Source: Sphingobacterium griseoflavum (GTDB lineage Bacteria > Bacteroidota > Bacteroidia > Sphingobacteriales > Sphingobacteriaceae). From it: a DNA stretch of 64,000 bases. The position numbers were made by a program, and so were the translations under genes. Of this stretch, positions 54,888 to 63,592 are shown in pieces. Every line of letters starts with the position of its first letter. The first letter of the stretch is position 1. The stretch spans positions 186,001 through 250,000 of the forward strand of contig NZ_BNAF01000006.1 in NCBI RefSeq assembly GCF_014653155.1, given 5' to 3'. The notes under the pieces are model-generated. The model was not told the origin of the DNA and did not search any database. It was given only the letters and a program-made list of their open reading frames with translations.

Positions 54888-57800
54888 ATGACAAAAAAAC
54901 AGATGAACAAACGAAAAATTGCTTTTTTAGCAGCGAGTTTATTCTTTTCTACGGGTTTGTTTGCGCAAACGCAACTGAAAGGTAGAGTTGTCGATGAAAA
55001 TGGGACACCAATCCCTGGCGTAACAGTCACGTTGGCTGATGGTACGGCCACGCAAACCGGGGCAAACGGAGACTTTGCAATAACCTATCAGCAGGCAGGC
55101 TTGCTTAACGTGACCGCGATAGGTTACAGCAGAAAACAAATTGATTTATCCAACCAAACGAACGTAGAGATTACCTTGAATGCCGATGGAAACAACCTTG
55201 ATGAAGTCGTTGTAACAGCAATGGGCATTTCGAGAGAGAAAAAATCATTAGGATACACGATTCAGGATGTGAAAGCAGATGAGTTAACGAAAGGTGGTCA
55301 GTTAAGTGTGACCGGCTCCCTGTCAGGGAAAGTGGCCGGAGTGCAGATCAACCAATTTGGAGGCACCGTAGGTGCTTCTTCAAGAATTTCCATTCGGGGA
55401 AATTCTTCAATCAACGCCGATCAGCAACCGCTTATCGTAGTAGATGGTGTACCTATCGCTAATAATACCCAACGATCGGGAGATAACACCTACAGTGGTG
55501 TCGATTATGGATCTGGAATCAATGACATTAACCCCGAAGACATAGAAAATATCACCGTTTTGAAGGGAGGCTCAGCGGCATTGTATGGTATGCGAGCGGG
55601 TAATGGCGTGATCTTGATTACCACAAAGTCGGGAAAAAGGGGCGCTAAAGGCGTCAAGTTAGCTTACGATGGAAACCTTACCATCGATCAGGTATCCACG
55701 TTGCCCAAATACCAAAATCTATACGGACAAGGTTATAACGGCAGCGAGTTTTTTTTCAATCGCGATGGCAATGGCATGTCCTACCAAGATTACGCGCAGA
55801 CCAAATCGTTCACCTACGTAGATGGTACCGGTAGCGGTGGTGGCGTATTTGATGGTTACGACGAATCATGGGGACCACGTTTAGATGCCGGACTAAAGCT
55901 TGCCCAATTCGATAGTCCGATTGTAAACGGGGTGCGGCAGGCAACGGATTGGATTTCGCATCCCGATAACGTGCGCGATTTCTTTCAGCTGGGCAGGTCC
56001 ATGAACCACAACCTTTCCCTTACTGCCCTGACAGACAAGTCGAGCACACGGGCCTCACTGTCGTTTCGTGATCAAGTGGGAACCGTGCCAAACACGGATC
56101 AAAAACGTTATGGTGTACAATTGAACACCAACATGACGCTTTCGGAAAAGTTCTCCTATGATTTGGTAACGAGTTACACGCGTACAGAGAGTGATAATTT
56201 ATTGAATCAGGGTTACGATGGAAATAACCCTATGAACGGTTTTATCTGGTTCGGTCGGCAGGTTAACAATGCAAGTCTGCAGAGCAACTGGGCTGAACGT
56301 AATATGCAAGGTGATTACACGTACTATAATTGGAACACCAACTACCACGTGAACCCTTATTTTAATGTCTATGAAAATACAAATAGTTATCAGCGCGATC
56401 GTTTCTTTGGAAAGAGTTCCCTCTTTTATCAACCAACCAGTTACCTAAAATTTGAAGGTCGTGCTGGTTTGGATTATTATAATGCGAAAGCCTTTCAACG
56501 TAACTATTTTAATAGCGCTTTTCCCAACGGCGGCTTCCGGAATGATAAAACAGACAATGCTGAGCTTAACCTAGACTTTATAGCTTCCTTCAACAAGCAA
56601 TTCGGCGATTTTAATTTGGTGGCTTTGGCTGGAGCTAATTACCGCAATGTCAAATGGGATAATTCGGTATTGGGCGCAGATGCGCTGACCGTAATGGGAG
56701 TGTATACCATAGCCAATAAGTCTGGCGATGCTATTGCCACAATGGATCATAGCCATATCCGTTCCAACTCGGTCTACGGATCGACTTCTTTAGGCTGGAG
56801 AGATCAACTTTACCTCGATGTAACGGCACGGAATGATTGGAGTTCGACAATAAAGGATGACTTCTTCTACCCATCGGCAAGCCTAAGCTGGTTGCCAACT
56901 AGCACATTTGAAAGTTTAAAAGGCGATGCGCTAAGCTTTTGGAAATTGCGAGCTAGTATTGCGGAAATTGGCGCTGCTACCACGGCTTACCGTAACCGAG
57001 CATATTTCTATGCACAGCCGCAGTCGTTCAAAGGTGTGGCACAACTCTACAGAACGATGACCTATCCCAACGAAGGTTTGCGTCCAGAAAGTATCCGCAC
57101 TTGGGAGGTGGGAACAGAAATAGGCTTGTTCAATGATCGCATACATGCCGACATCGTGTACTACTATAAAAACACACAGGATCAAATCATGAACGTAACC
57201 ACATCAAATGTGGTAGGTTTTAACTCCATGTTGCTCAATGCTGGCGAGATCGAAAATAAAGGCCTCGAGGTTCAATTGCGTGGCGATATCATCAAAAAAG
57301 AAAACGGCTTCAATTGGTCAACGATGATCAACTATGCAAAAGATAACAGTAAAATCATAGACCTCTATCCGGAACTGGATTTAGATACTTACCAAATAGG
57401 TTGGACTTGGGGTATTGCTAACCAAGCGAAGAAAGGTGAACGTTGGGGCGCCTTAATTGGGCCAGGCTACGACCGCGTGGAAGAGGGCGACTTGAAGGGC
57501 GCCATCAAAGTCAATAACAGGGGGCTCGTTGTGAATAAAAACGCACAAAACATCGGTAACGTGACACCGGATTTCTTAGCAAGTTGGCGAAACGATTTCC
57601 ATTACCGGGATTTTGCCTTCGGCTTTCTATTGGATTTGCGTGTAGGGGGCGATATTTGGTCGCAAACCATGAACCACAGTTATGTGGCCGGTGTGGCAGA
57701 AATCACAGCAGCGAATGGTGTTCGTGAACGCGCAATTCTTGCCGGTCGCGATGTGATGCCCGAGGAGCGTTTTGCCATGCAAGATGCCAACGGAAATTGG

Positions 57801-58136
57801 GTAGAAAACACGATCGAGACTGATGCGCAAACTTGGTATGAAAGCGGCGGTGTTGCCGAAATGTATGTATTCGATGGTTCGTTCCTGAAGTTACGCGAAG
57901 CGTATCTGACATATAACGTGCCGACGAGGTATTTGCAACGTGTCAAAGGGATCAGTCGCGTTAACCTTTCGTTGATTGGTTCAAACCTCGCGTTGTTATG
58001 GACGCATAAATCCAATACGATGCGTTTGGACCCGGAAACCGGAGGAGTGTCGAGCGATAGCCGAGGCGTTGGGTTTGAACAGGCTTCTGTGCCTACGTCA
58101 AGAAGTTTTGGTTTAAAGTTAGGCGTTACATTTTAG
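54888..58136 (+). CDS. SusC/RagA-family TonB-dependent transporter (PUL 3)
   Basis: The 1082-residue protein has a signal ending GLFAQ, a carboxypeptidase-regulatory-like domain (about 28-100, LKGRVVDENGTPIPGVTVTL), TonB box DEVVVTAMG and a plug domain with IVVDGVPIAN and GMRAGNGVILITTKSG. The barrel ends SFGLKLGVTF. The VVVTAMGISREKKSLGY start belongs to the SusC subgroup that pairs with the PF12771-type SusD encoded 2 bases downstream, a clear match. It has no STN domain, so it is not controlled by a FecR switch. The two rhamnosidase remnants upstream suggest a rhamnose-containing glycan was once its cargo. Confidence 0.95.
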   Translation: MTKKQMNKRKIAFLAASLFFSTGLFAQTQLKGRVVDENGTPIPGVTVTLADGTATQTGANGDFAITYQQAGLLNVTAIGYSRKQIDLSNQTNVEITLNADGNNLDEVVVTAMGISREKKSLGYTIQDVKADELTKGGQLSVTGSLSGKVAGVQINQFGGTVGASSRISIRGNSSINADQQPLIVVDGVPIANNTQRSGDNTYSGVDYGSGINDINPEDIENITVLKGGSAALYGMRAGNGVILITTKSGKRGAKGVKLAYDGNLTIDQVSTLPKYQNLYGQGYNGSEFFFNRDGNGMSYQDYAQTKSFTYVDGTGSGGGVFDGYDESWGPRLDAGLKLAQFDSPIVNGVRQATDWISHPDNVRDFFQLGRSMNHNLSLTALTDKSSTRASLSFRDQVGTVPNTDQKRYGVQLNTNMTLSEKFSYDLVTSYTRTESDNLLNQGYDGNNPMNGFIWFGRQVNNASLQSNWAERNMQGDYTYYNWNTNYHVNPYFNVYENTNSYQRDRFFGKSSLFYQPTSYLKFEGRAGLDYYNAKAFQRNYFNSAFPNGGFRNDKTDNAELNLDFIASFNKQFGDFNLVALAGANYRNVKWDNSVLGADALTVMGVYTIANKSGDAIATMDHSHIRSNSVYGSTSLGWRDQLYLDVTARNDWSSTIKDDFFYPSASLSWLPTSTFESLKGDALSFWKLRASIAEIGAATTAYRNRAYFYAQPQSFKGVAQLYRTMTYPNEGLRPESIRTWEVGTEIGLFNDRIHADIVYYYKNTQDQIMNVTTSNVVGFNSMLLNAGEIENKGLEVQLRGDIIKKENGFNWSTMINYAKDNSKIIDLYPELDLDTYQIGWTWGIANQAKKGERWGALIGPGYDRVEEGDLKGAIKVNNRGLVVNKNAQNIGNVTPDFLASWRNDFHYRDFAFGFLLDLRVGGDIWSQTMNHSYVAGVAEITAANGVRERAILAGRDVMPEERFAMQDANGNWVENTIETDAQTWYESGGVAEMYVFDGSFLKLREAYLTYNVPTRYLQRVKGISRVNLSLIGSNLALLWTHKSNTMRLDPETGGVSSDSRGVGFEQASVPTSRSFGLKLGVTF

Positions 58137-58138
58137 AA

Positions 58139-59641
58139 ATGAAAAGTTTACAAATCATGAAAATTACACTAAATAAAGTTACTATAATAAGCTGTTTAGC
58201 GGGTAGTTTGCTGTTCGCAAATTGTACCAAGTCTTTTGAGAAAGTTAATACCGATCCCGATGCACTACCGGAAGCACCCGTGGCTAACTTACTAGCAAAC
58301 GTTTTGAGAAATACGGGCGAATCTTTTGGGGGCGATATCGACGGTTACGGCACTTTTTCAGGATATATTGTCAAGATCCAGTATCTGGATTATATGTCGG
58401 GACTTATACCGACCAACAATACCTTTGGTAATCGCTGGGCCGCATGCTACTACAACAATACGCAGTTAAAGGTGCTTCTGGCACAAACGGAAGACATCGC
58501 CGAGGGCCATAAAAATATTCGTTTTGTGGCTCAAATCTGGCAAAATTACATGTGGTCTTATTTGACCGATGGTTGGCGGAACGTACCTTTTAGCGAGGCT
58601 TTAAAGGGCAGTGAGGATGAAGGAAGCATATTAAAAGCGAAATACGATAGGCAGGAGGATATCTATCCAGCGATTTTGCAGGATTTAAAACGGATTGCCG
58701 ACGAAATGGCTGCAGGTGTCGGAAACGATGATTTTAGCGTTGGCGATTTTATCTACGGAGGCGATATCCATAAGTGGCGGAAATTCTGTAATGCATTACG
58801 TTTACGCATTGCTATGCGTATTTCCGGTGTAGCACCCGATTTGGCTAAAACAACGATTGAAGAAATCTGTGCAGATCCGTCGCGCTATCCGGTGTTACAA
58901 ACCAATGCCGAAAATTGCTATTTGACTTATCCGGGGGCTGCTCCATATTTTGAACCGTGGTATAATACGGGGTATGTGGACAAACGGGTCGATAACTTTG
59001 GGATGGCGGACATCTTTGTCGACCATTTAAAGGAAATGGAAGACCCTCGGTTGGCTAAAGTAGCAAACGTCGCTGCGGACGGTGAGTATAGAGGTTTCCA
59101 AAATGGTGCGGCCTCTACACCGCCTAACTTGGCAAACATCTCGTTCATTGGTGATAAATATATGAACGATGCGATTGGCTTCACACCATTTTACAAGTCC
59201 TGTGAAACCTTTTATATCCTTGCAGAAGCTGCACTTTTAGGATACAACGTGGGTATGACAGCGGAAGAGGCTTATGAGCAGGCAGTGCGTCTTTCCATGG
59301 AAGATAACCAGATTACCGGAAGTGCAGTAGATGCTTATCTAGCTGGAGCAGGACGATGGGACGGAACAAAAGAGCGTGTCTGGTGGGATATGTGGGTGGC
59401 CTTGTTCAAAGAAAATTTTGAAGCATGGAACCTGTATCGCCGAACAGGCATTCCGTCCACAAACTACCCCTCATTAAATTCGGTCTATGGTGATGCGCAC
59501 AACGATCAACCATTTCGTTTGCCGTATCCCAACAATGAATTTTTGTACAATACGCAACATGTCAACAGCGCTGCTGCAAACGTAACTGATTACGTTTGGG
59601 GAGAGCAAATGTGGTGGGACCAACGTACCGGCGTTTACTAG
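58139..59641 (+). CDS. SusD/RagB nutrient-binding lipoprotein, PF12771 type (PUL 3)
   Basis: The 500-residue lipoprotein has a signal (about 8-27, ending LLFANC). Its start CTKSFEKVNTDPDALPEAP, the helix FVAQIWQNYMWSYLTDGWRNVPFSEAL, NALRLRIAMRISGVAPDLA, and the end WWDQRTGVY fit the SusD-like_2 (PF12771) family rather than classic RagB. It is intact and pairs with the SusC ending 2 bases before it. A long terminator hairpin lies 224 bases after its stop. It binds the glycan at the cell surface and lids the SusC barrel. Confidence 0.94.
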   Translation: MKSLQIMKITLNKVTIISCLAGSLLFANCTKSFEKVNTDPDALPEAPVANLLANVLRNTGESFGGDIDGYGTFSGYIVKIQYLDYMSGLIPTNNTFGNRWAACYYNNTQLKVLLAQTEDIAEGHKNIRFVAQIWQNYMWSYLTDGWRNVPFSEALKGSEDEGSILKAKYDRQEDIYPAILQDLKRIADEMAAGVGNDDFSVGDFIYGGDIHKWRKFCNALRLRIAMRISGVAPDLAKTTIEEICADPSRYPVLQTNAENCYLTYPGAAPYFEPWYNTGYVDKRVDNFGMADIFVDHLKEMEDPRLAKVANVAADGEYRGFQNGAASTPPNLANISFIGDKYMNDAIGFTPFYKSCETFYILAEAALLGYNVGMTAEEAYEQAVRLSMEDNQITGSAVDAYLAGAGRWDGTKERVWWDMWVALFKENFEAWNLYRRTGIPSTNYPSLNSVYGDAHNDQPFRLPYPNNEFLYNTQHVNSAAANVTDYVWGEQMWWDQRTGVY

Positions 59642-59838
59642 GTCGTCATTCTACAGCAGATGTGTATGGCCGTCACTCATTCCAAGCACAATTCCGGCAT
59701 GTGAGAAATTTGGGGAAAATACACCCATCGGACGCCCCGCCGAACCCGCAGAAATGGCCCCGATATAGGTGTTTTTAGCATCCGATGCAGCGTCATACGT
59801 AGCGGGCGCTACAATTCCAGCTACAGGCGGACGGGCTA
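59642..59838 (-). other. Stop-free stretch that may be a gene remnant
   Basis: On the minus strand a frame runs without stop for about 65 codons between in-frame stops, ending near 59650 with a peptide rich in Gly and Ala (GAISAGSAGRPMGVF). It has no ATG start and I do not recognise it. The base composition is less A/T-rich than the flanks. It could be an eroded gene end or untranslated tail of the SusD transcript. Confidence 0.25.
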
Positions 59839-59864
59839 CAATTTAATAGAATCCTGAACTTTTG

Positions 59865-59894
59865 AAATAGGGTTAATTGCGATTAACCCTATTT
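59865..59894. terminator. Strong bidirectional-looking terminator after PUL 3 SusD
   Basis: AAATAGGGTTAAT (59865-59877) and ATTAACCCTATTT (59882-59894) form a perfect 13-base stem around TGCG. The T-rich right flank (TTTTGCTT) fits an intrinsic terminator for the SusC/SusD transcript, and the A-rich left flank would serve the other strand. Confidence 0.8.
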
Positions 59895-59938
59895 TGCTTA
59901 CTATCCATATCAGATCAACATGTTATTTAGGGTATATT

Positions 59939-59950
59939 GAAAACGTTTTC
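59939..59950. promoter_or_regulatory. Palindrome GAAAACGTTTTC, LacI-type operator candidate
   Basis: A perfect 12-base palindrome lies 332 bases before the GH2 start and just after the terminator. Central CG in a palindromic A/T context is the pattern of LacI/GalR-family operators. No LacI-type gene is in the window, and I found no second copy. Confidence 0.4.
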
Positions 59951-60281
59951 GTGAATAAATAAACGATTTTTTTAAGATGCCGCTTTTTTATTTCATAATT
60001 TGGATCCAAAGCGATGTCGCAGTCCTGTAATAATGAATCGATTGCTTGCTATTTTAGCCAAAGAGATCAACCTTACTAGGCGGCACACTTATCATTTATT
60101 GCAAGGGATATCATTTCTCTTTGCCGCCAAAGCGGTATTCTTGCTTGTCTGAGCCTACGCAGTTAATTGAGTTGGCTCCCATGCGGAAAAGAGGGTTGAT
60201 AAACAAGCCTACAGACGGTTTTGAGCGATCATGATGCTGTGATCCGCACTTTTTCCGATTTTTGATAACAAACAACTACTA
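59951..60281. other. Leader of the GH2 beta-galactosidase-type gene
   Basis: This 331-base gap has no exact TAnnTTTG box. An ATG at 60033 opens 39 codons to TGA 60152 (peptide starting MNRLLAILAKEINLTRR, with a hydrophobic end); it may be a small membrane peptide or chance. Nothing else is visible. Confidence 0.35.
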
Positions 60282-63068
60282 ATGATGCGGAACCCACTCT
60301 ATCTTTTTATTGCCTTATTCCAGATCCTAATGACCTCCGTTCACGGACAGCCGACGGAAAAAATAATGTTGTCCGGTCAAAGCAGAGCGGATGCCAAGAT
60401 GTGGGATTTCTACTGCACGGCTGGGCGGCAAAGTGGTTATTGGACCAAAATACCCGTTCCATCGTGTTGGGAACAAGAAGGCTTTGGTACATACAACTAT
60501 GGACACGATAAGGGCAAGGCTTCGGAGGAGGGGCGGTACAAGACCTCTTTTGAATTGCCCGCTAGTTGGAAAGATAAACGGATCTATATCGTTTTTGATG
60601 GCGCGATGACAGACACCAAAATTGAAGTCAACGGCAAGCAGGCCGGTGATATCCACCAAGGCGCCTTTTATAGATTCAAGCGAGAAATAACCGACTTGGT
60701 TAGTTTCAAAAAGAGTAATCAGTTGGCTGTAGACGTCAGCAAAATGTCCGCCAATTCAAGTGTAAATAGTGCGGAGCGTGACGCTGACTTTTGGATTTTT
60801 GGCGGTATTTACAGACCTGTATATATAGAAGCGTTACCTAAATCACATATCGTATACAGCGGTATAGATGCCAAGGCAGACGGTAAAATAAGCGTCGAGG
60901 TCATATTGGAACAGGAATTGGATAAGGCCAATGTACAGGTTGACATTGTTGATATACGGACTGGGGAAAAAATGAAGACTTTTATGTCCGCGGTAGCATC
61001 CCCGACGAAACGGCTGCTCGCTGATGCGTCGATAGAAACCATACAACCTTGGTCCAGTGAGGCGCCCAATTTGTATAAGGCTGTCATCACCTTGATGCAA
61101 AACGGAAAGCCGCTGCATCAAATTACCGAGCGGTTTGGGTTCCGTACAATAGAGGTGCGGGAGCGGGATGGCGTCTATATCAACGGTAAAAGGATGCGCT
61201 TCAAGGGCGTGAATCGTCACTGCTTCTGGCCGACAACCGGACGTACCGTAAGTCGTGAACAGAGCTTACAGGATGTTCGCCTGATCAAGGAGATGAACAT
61301 GAATGCAGTGCGCATGTCGCACTACCCTCCTGATAAACATTTTTTGGAACTGTGCGACTCCTTGGGTTTGTATGTCATTAATGAGCTATGCGCCTGGCAG
61401 AAGCCGCCTTACGATACCAAAGTCGGGACTGCACTGGTCAAAGAGATGGTGACACGTGACATCAACCATCCATCCATTATTTTTTGGGCTAACGGCAATG
61501 AGGGAGGCTTTAATCTTGAGCTAGATCCAATTTTTGGTGCGCTGGATATCCAAAAACGAACCGTAATACACCCATTTGGCTTGTTTGGGGGAATCAATAC
61601 GGTTCATTATATATCCTACCATAGTGGTATAAAAAATATGTTCAATGGCCGCGATATCTTTATGCCTACTGAACTGATCCATGGCTTGTACGATGGCGGG
61701 CACGGAGCCGGGCTAGACGATTTTTGGAACCTCATGCGATCGAACCCCCTATCAGCGGGCATGTTTTTGTGGGACTTTGCCGATCAAGGTATCGTGCGAA
61801 CAGATAGAAACAACAGCATAGATACCGACCGGGATCACGGGGCGGATGGGATTGTTGGTCCATTCAGGGAAAAGGAAGGAAGTTTCTATACCATCAAAGA
61901 AATTTGGTCGCCGATCCACATCGAAAAAAAATATATCACCGCGAGCTGGGATGGCTCATTTTTGATCGAAAACAGATACGACTTTACCAATACGGACGCT
62001 TGTCAGTTCGCCTACACATTTAAGAAATTCTCAGGCCTGAACGAAGAGCCGAAATCCGTGGATGGTGCAATAGCATCGCCCGACATACAACCCGGATCAA
62101 ATGGTTTGTTGCAGCTGCAACGACCTGAAAACTGGAAGGACTATGATATGCTTTATGTGACCGCCAAGGATCCATTCGGAGAAGAGCTTTTTACTTGGAG
62201 TTACGAGATAAGTTCGCCGGCCGCTTTCGTCCGCCAGATCCTGAACCAAGACTCGCCCAATGTCGATCAAGTCCATCTGACAGAACTCGACTCTTTATTC
62301 CATATAAAGACGGAGAAGGCGACGGTATCTATCAATAAGTCGACGGGGTTGCTGGAAGCGATCCAAACCAAAATGGGGGCAGTACCGTTGTCCAACGGTC
62401 CTTTGCTCATAACGGATGAATCCATCGAATGTCAGAGCGTCACCTCTTTTGTAACGGATACCATGGTGCGTATCGAGGCCCGTTATGGGTATCAACGCGG
62501 CGGAACTGCGTATCGTTTTTCCTGGACAATGAAAGGAGATGGTATCCTACAGCTGGACTACGACTATCGACCGCGCGACCGTATGGAAATGGCTGGTGTC
62601 ACTTTTAGCTTTCCGGAAAAACCTGTAGAAGGTGCGACTTTGTTGGCGAACGGGCCATACCGCGTTTACAATAACCGAATGAAAGGCGGACGCATTGATG
62701 TATGGCATAAGCTTTATAATGACGCCATTACGGGAGAGGACTGGAACTATCCTGAGTTCAAAGGATACTATTCCCTTTTTTATGGTATGAGGTTGCATAC
62801 CGATGTTCCGTTTGAGGTCTACAGCACCTCGGAAGACCTTAACCTCCATCTGTTTACACCCACCGCACAAAAATTTTATGATAGCCAACGTAACTATACG
62901 TTCCCGAAATATCCAAAAGGTGATATCTCTTTTATGGACGCAATACCATCGGTTGGTACGAAATTTTCCGACGCAAAGGAAATGGGGCCACAATCACAAG
63001 TACACACCTTTAAGACATTCAGTGGAACACCGAATATGGTCAATCGTCTGTACTTTAAATTTCTATAG
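60282..63068 (+). CDS. GH2 beta-galactosidase-type glycosidase, secreted
   Basis: The 928-residue protein has a signal (ending VHGQ), an N-terminal sugar-binding domain with VPSCWEQEGFGTYNYG and RYKTSFELP, and an immunoglobulin-like domain. The TIM barrel reads GVNRHCFWPTTGRT, RMSHYPPDKHFLELCDSLGLYV, NHPSIIFWANGNEGG (acid/base Glu407) and MPTELIHGLYDGG (nucleophile Glu464). C-terminal beta domains (about 560-928) complete the GH2 architecture. The HCFWPTTGR motif fits beta-galactosidase-like GH2 rather than the mannosidase type in PUL 1. With rhamnosidase remnants and a tandem GH43 nearby, a pectic rhamnogalacturonan or arabinogalactan side chain is a plausible target. Beta-glucuronidase-type specificity remains possible. 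Confidence 0.88.
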   Translation: MMRNPLYLFIALFQILMTSVHGQPTEKIMLSGQSRADAKMWDFYCTAGRQSGYWTKIPVPSCWEQEGFGTYNYGHDKGKASEEGRYKTSFELPASWKDKRIYIVFDGAMTDTKIEVNGKQAGDIHQGAFYRFKREITDLVSFKKSNQLAVDVSKMSANSSVNSAERDADFWIFGGIYRPVYIEALPKSHIVYSGIDAKADGKISVEVILEQELDKANVQVDIVDIRTGEKMKTFMSAVASPTKRLLADASIETIQPWSSEAPNLYKAVITLMQNGKPLHQITERFGFRTIEVRERDGVYINGKRMRFKGVNRHCFWPTTGRTVSREQSLQDVRLIKEMNMNAVRMSHYPPDKHFLELCDSLGLYVINELCAWQKPPYDTKVGTALVKEMVTRDINHPSIIFWANGNEGGFNLELDPIFGALDIQKRTVIHPFGLFGGINTVHYISYHSGIKNMFNGRDIFMPTELIHGLYDGGHGAGLDDFWNLMRSNPLSAGMFLWDFADQGIVRTDRNNSIDTDRDHGADGIVGPFREKEGSFYTIKEIWSPIHIEKKYITASWDGSFLIENRYDFTNTDACQFAYTFKKFSGLNEEPKSVDGAIASPDIQPGSNGLLQLQRPENWKDYDMLYVTAKDPFGEELFTWSYEISSPAAFVRQILNQDSPNVDQVHLTELDSLFHIKTEKATVSINKSTGLLEAIQTKMGAVPLSNGPLLITDESIECQSVTSFVTDTMVRIEARYGYQRGGTAYRFSWTMKGDGILQLDYDYRPRDRMEMAGVTFSFPEKPVEGATLLANGPYRVYNNRMKGGRIDVWHKLYNDAITGEDWNYPEFKGYYSLFYGMRLHTDVPFEVYSTSEDLNLHLFTPTAQKFYDSQRNYTFPKYPKGDISFMDAIPSVGTKFSDAKEMGPQSQVHTFKTFSGTPNMVNRLYFKFL

Positions 63069-63223
63069 ATTAGTTTAAATCAATGTATGAAGCTCATAAA
63101 AATACGTTCGAAAGACGGCTTATAACTCCATATGAACAAATCGACTTAACGTTCTCGCCCGGATGTAGCAGATGTTACAGCGGTGGGAGGGTACGCCATA
63201 ACCTTACATCAAACTCCTACAAG

Positions 63224-63268
63224 AAACGCACTATCTTTTTAAAAAGCCTTTAAAAAGATGGTGCGTTT
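63224..63268. terminator. Long 20-base hairpin terminator
   Basis: A left arm at 63224-63243 and a right arm at 63249-63268 pair over 20 bases with a single G-T wobble and a 5-base loop. The inner half is A/T-rich (ATCTTTTTAAA), the outer half GC-rich (AAACGCAC), so it works as a terminator for the GH2 gene and for the small gene on the other strand, which ends 48 bases beyond. Confidence 0.8.
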
Positions 63269-63315
63269 GGACAAACTTGATTTCTTGATGTATGCCTTCT
63301 TGCTCATCAAACATA

Positions 63316-63429
63316 TCACTTTTTAGATGATGTTTTTACGCAGTTTGGGACTGTTTTTCCATCTTTCTTTTTGGTTCCTTCTTTTTTATATCCCGACCAA
63401 CAAGGATCTTTTTCTTTTTTTTCTGCCAT
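63316..63429 (-). CDS. 37-residue Lys-rich Cys-containing small protein (PCWxGY...VPNC motif)
   Basis: ATG at 63429-63427 to TGA at 63318-63316 gives 37 residues: a Lys-rich start (MAEKKEKD), then DPCWSGY, a GTKKKDG middle, KTVPNCV and a Ser/Lys tail. This pattern closely resembles a short motif I recall from phage and virus proteins and from tiny Bacteroidota proteins, DPCWkGY-x-x-x-Gx-Kk-Gk-x-VPNCVP. The two Cys residues, 18 apart, could bind metal or form a disulphide. About 30 percent of residues are Lys, so nucleic-acid contact is possible. A strong terminator hairpin lies on its downstream side. The gene is easily missed because it is so short. Function is unknown; protein existence is supported by the motif rather than by any experiment. 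Confidence 0.65.
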   Translation of the reverse strand: MAEKKEKDPCWSGYKKEGTKKKDGKTVPNCVKTSSKK

Positions 63430-63592
63430 AACTTTGTGTTTTTATAAATATAGGAGGCAATTTCTACTACTTAGTTTTGTCGATAATAAAGCAAATTTTT
63501 CATTATACACTTCCTCCTCTTTAAACAATCATTAGATACGTTTGGTTCTTTAACCTGCTACAAATGTGACGTGAATGAGATCGCTGAACAGG
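63430..63592. other. A/T-rich gap between the small gene and the glycosyltransferase
   Basis: The gap contains no gene or strong hairpin. The small minus-strand protein gene probably has its promoter here, but no exact -7 box was seen on that strand. Confidence 0.35.
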
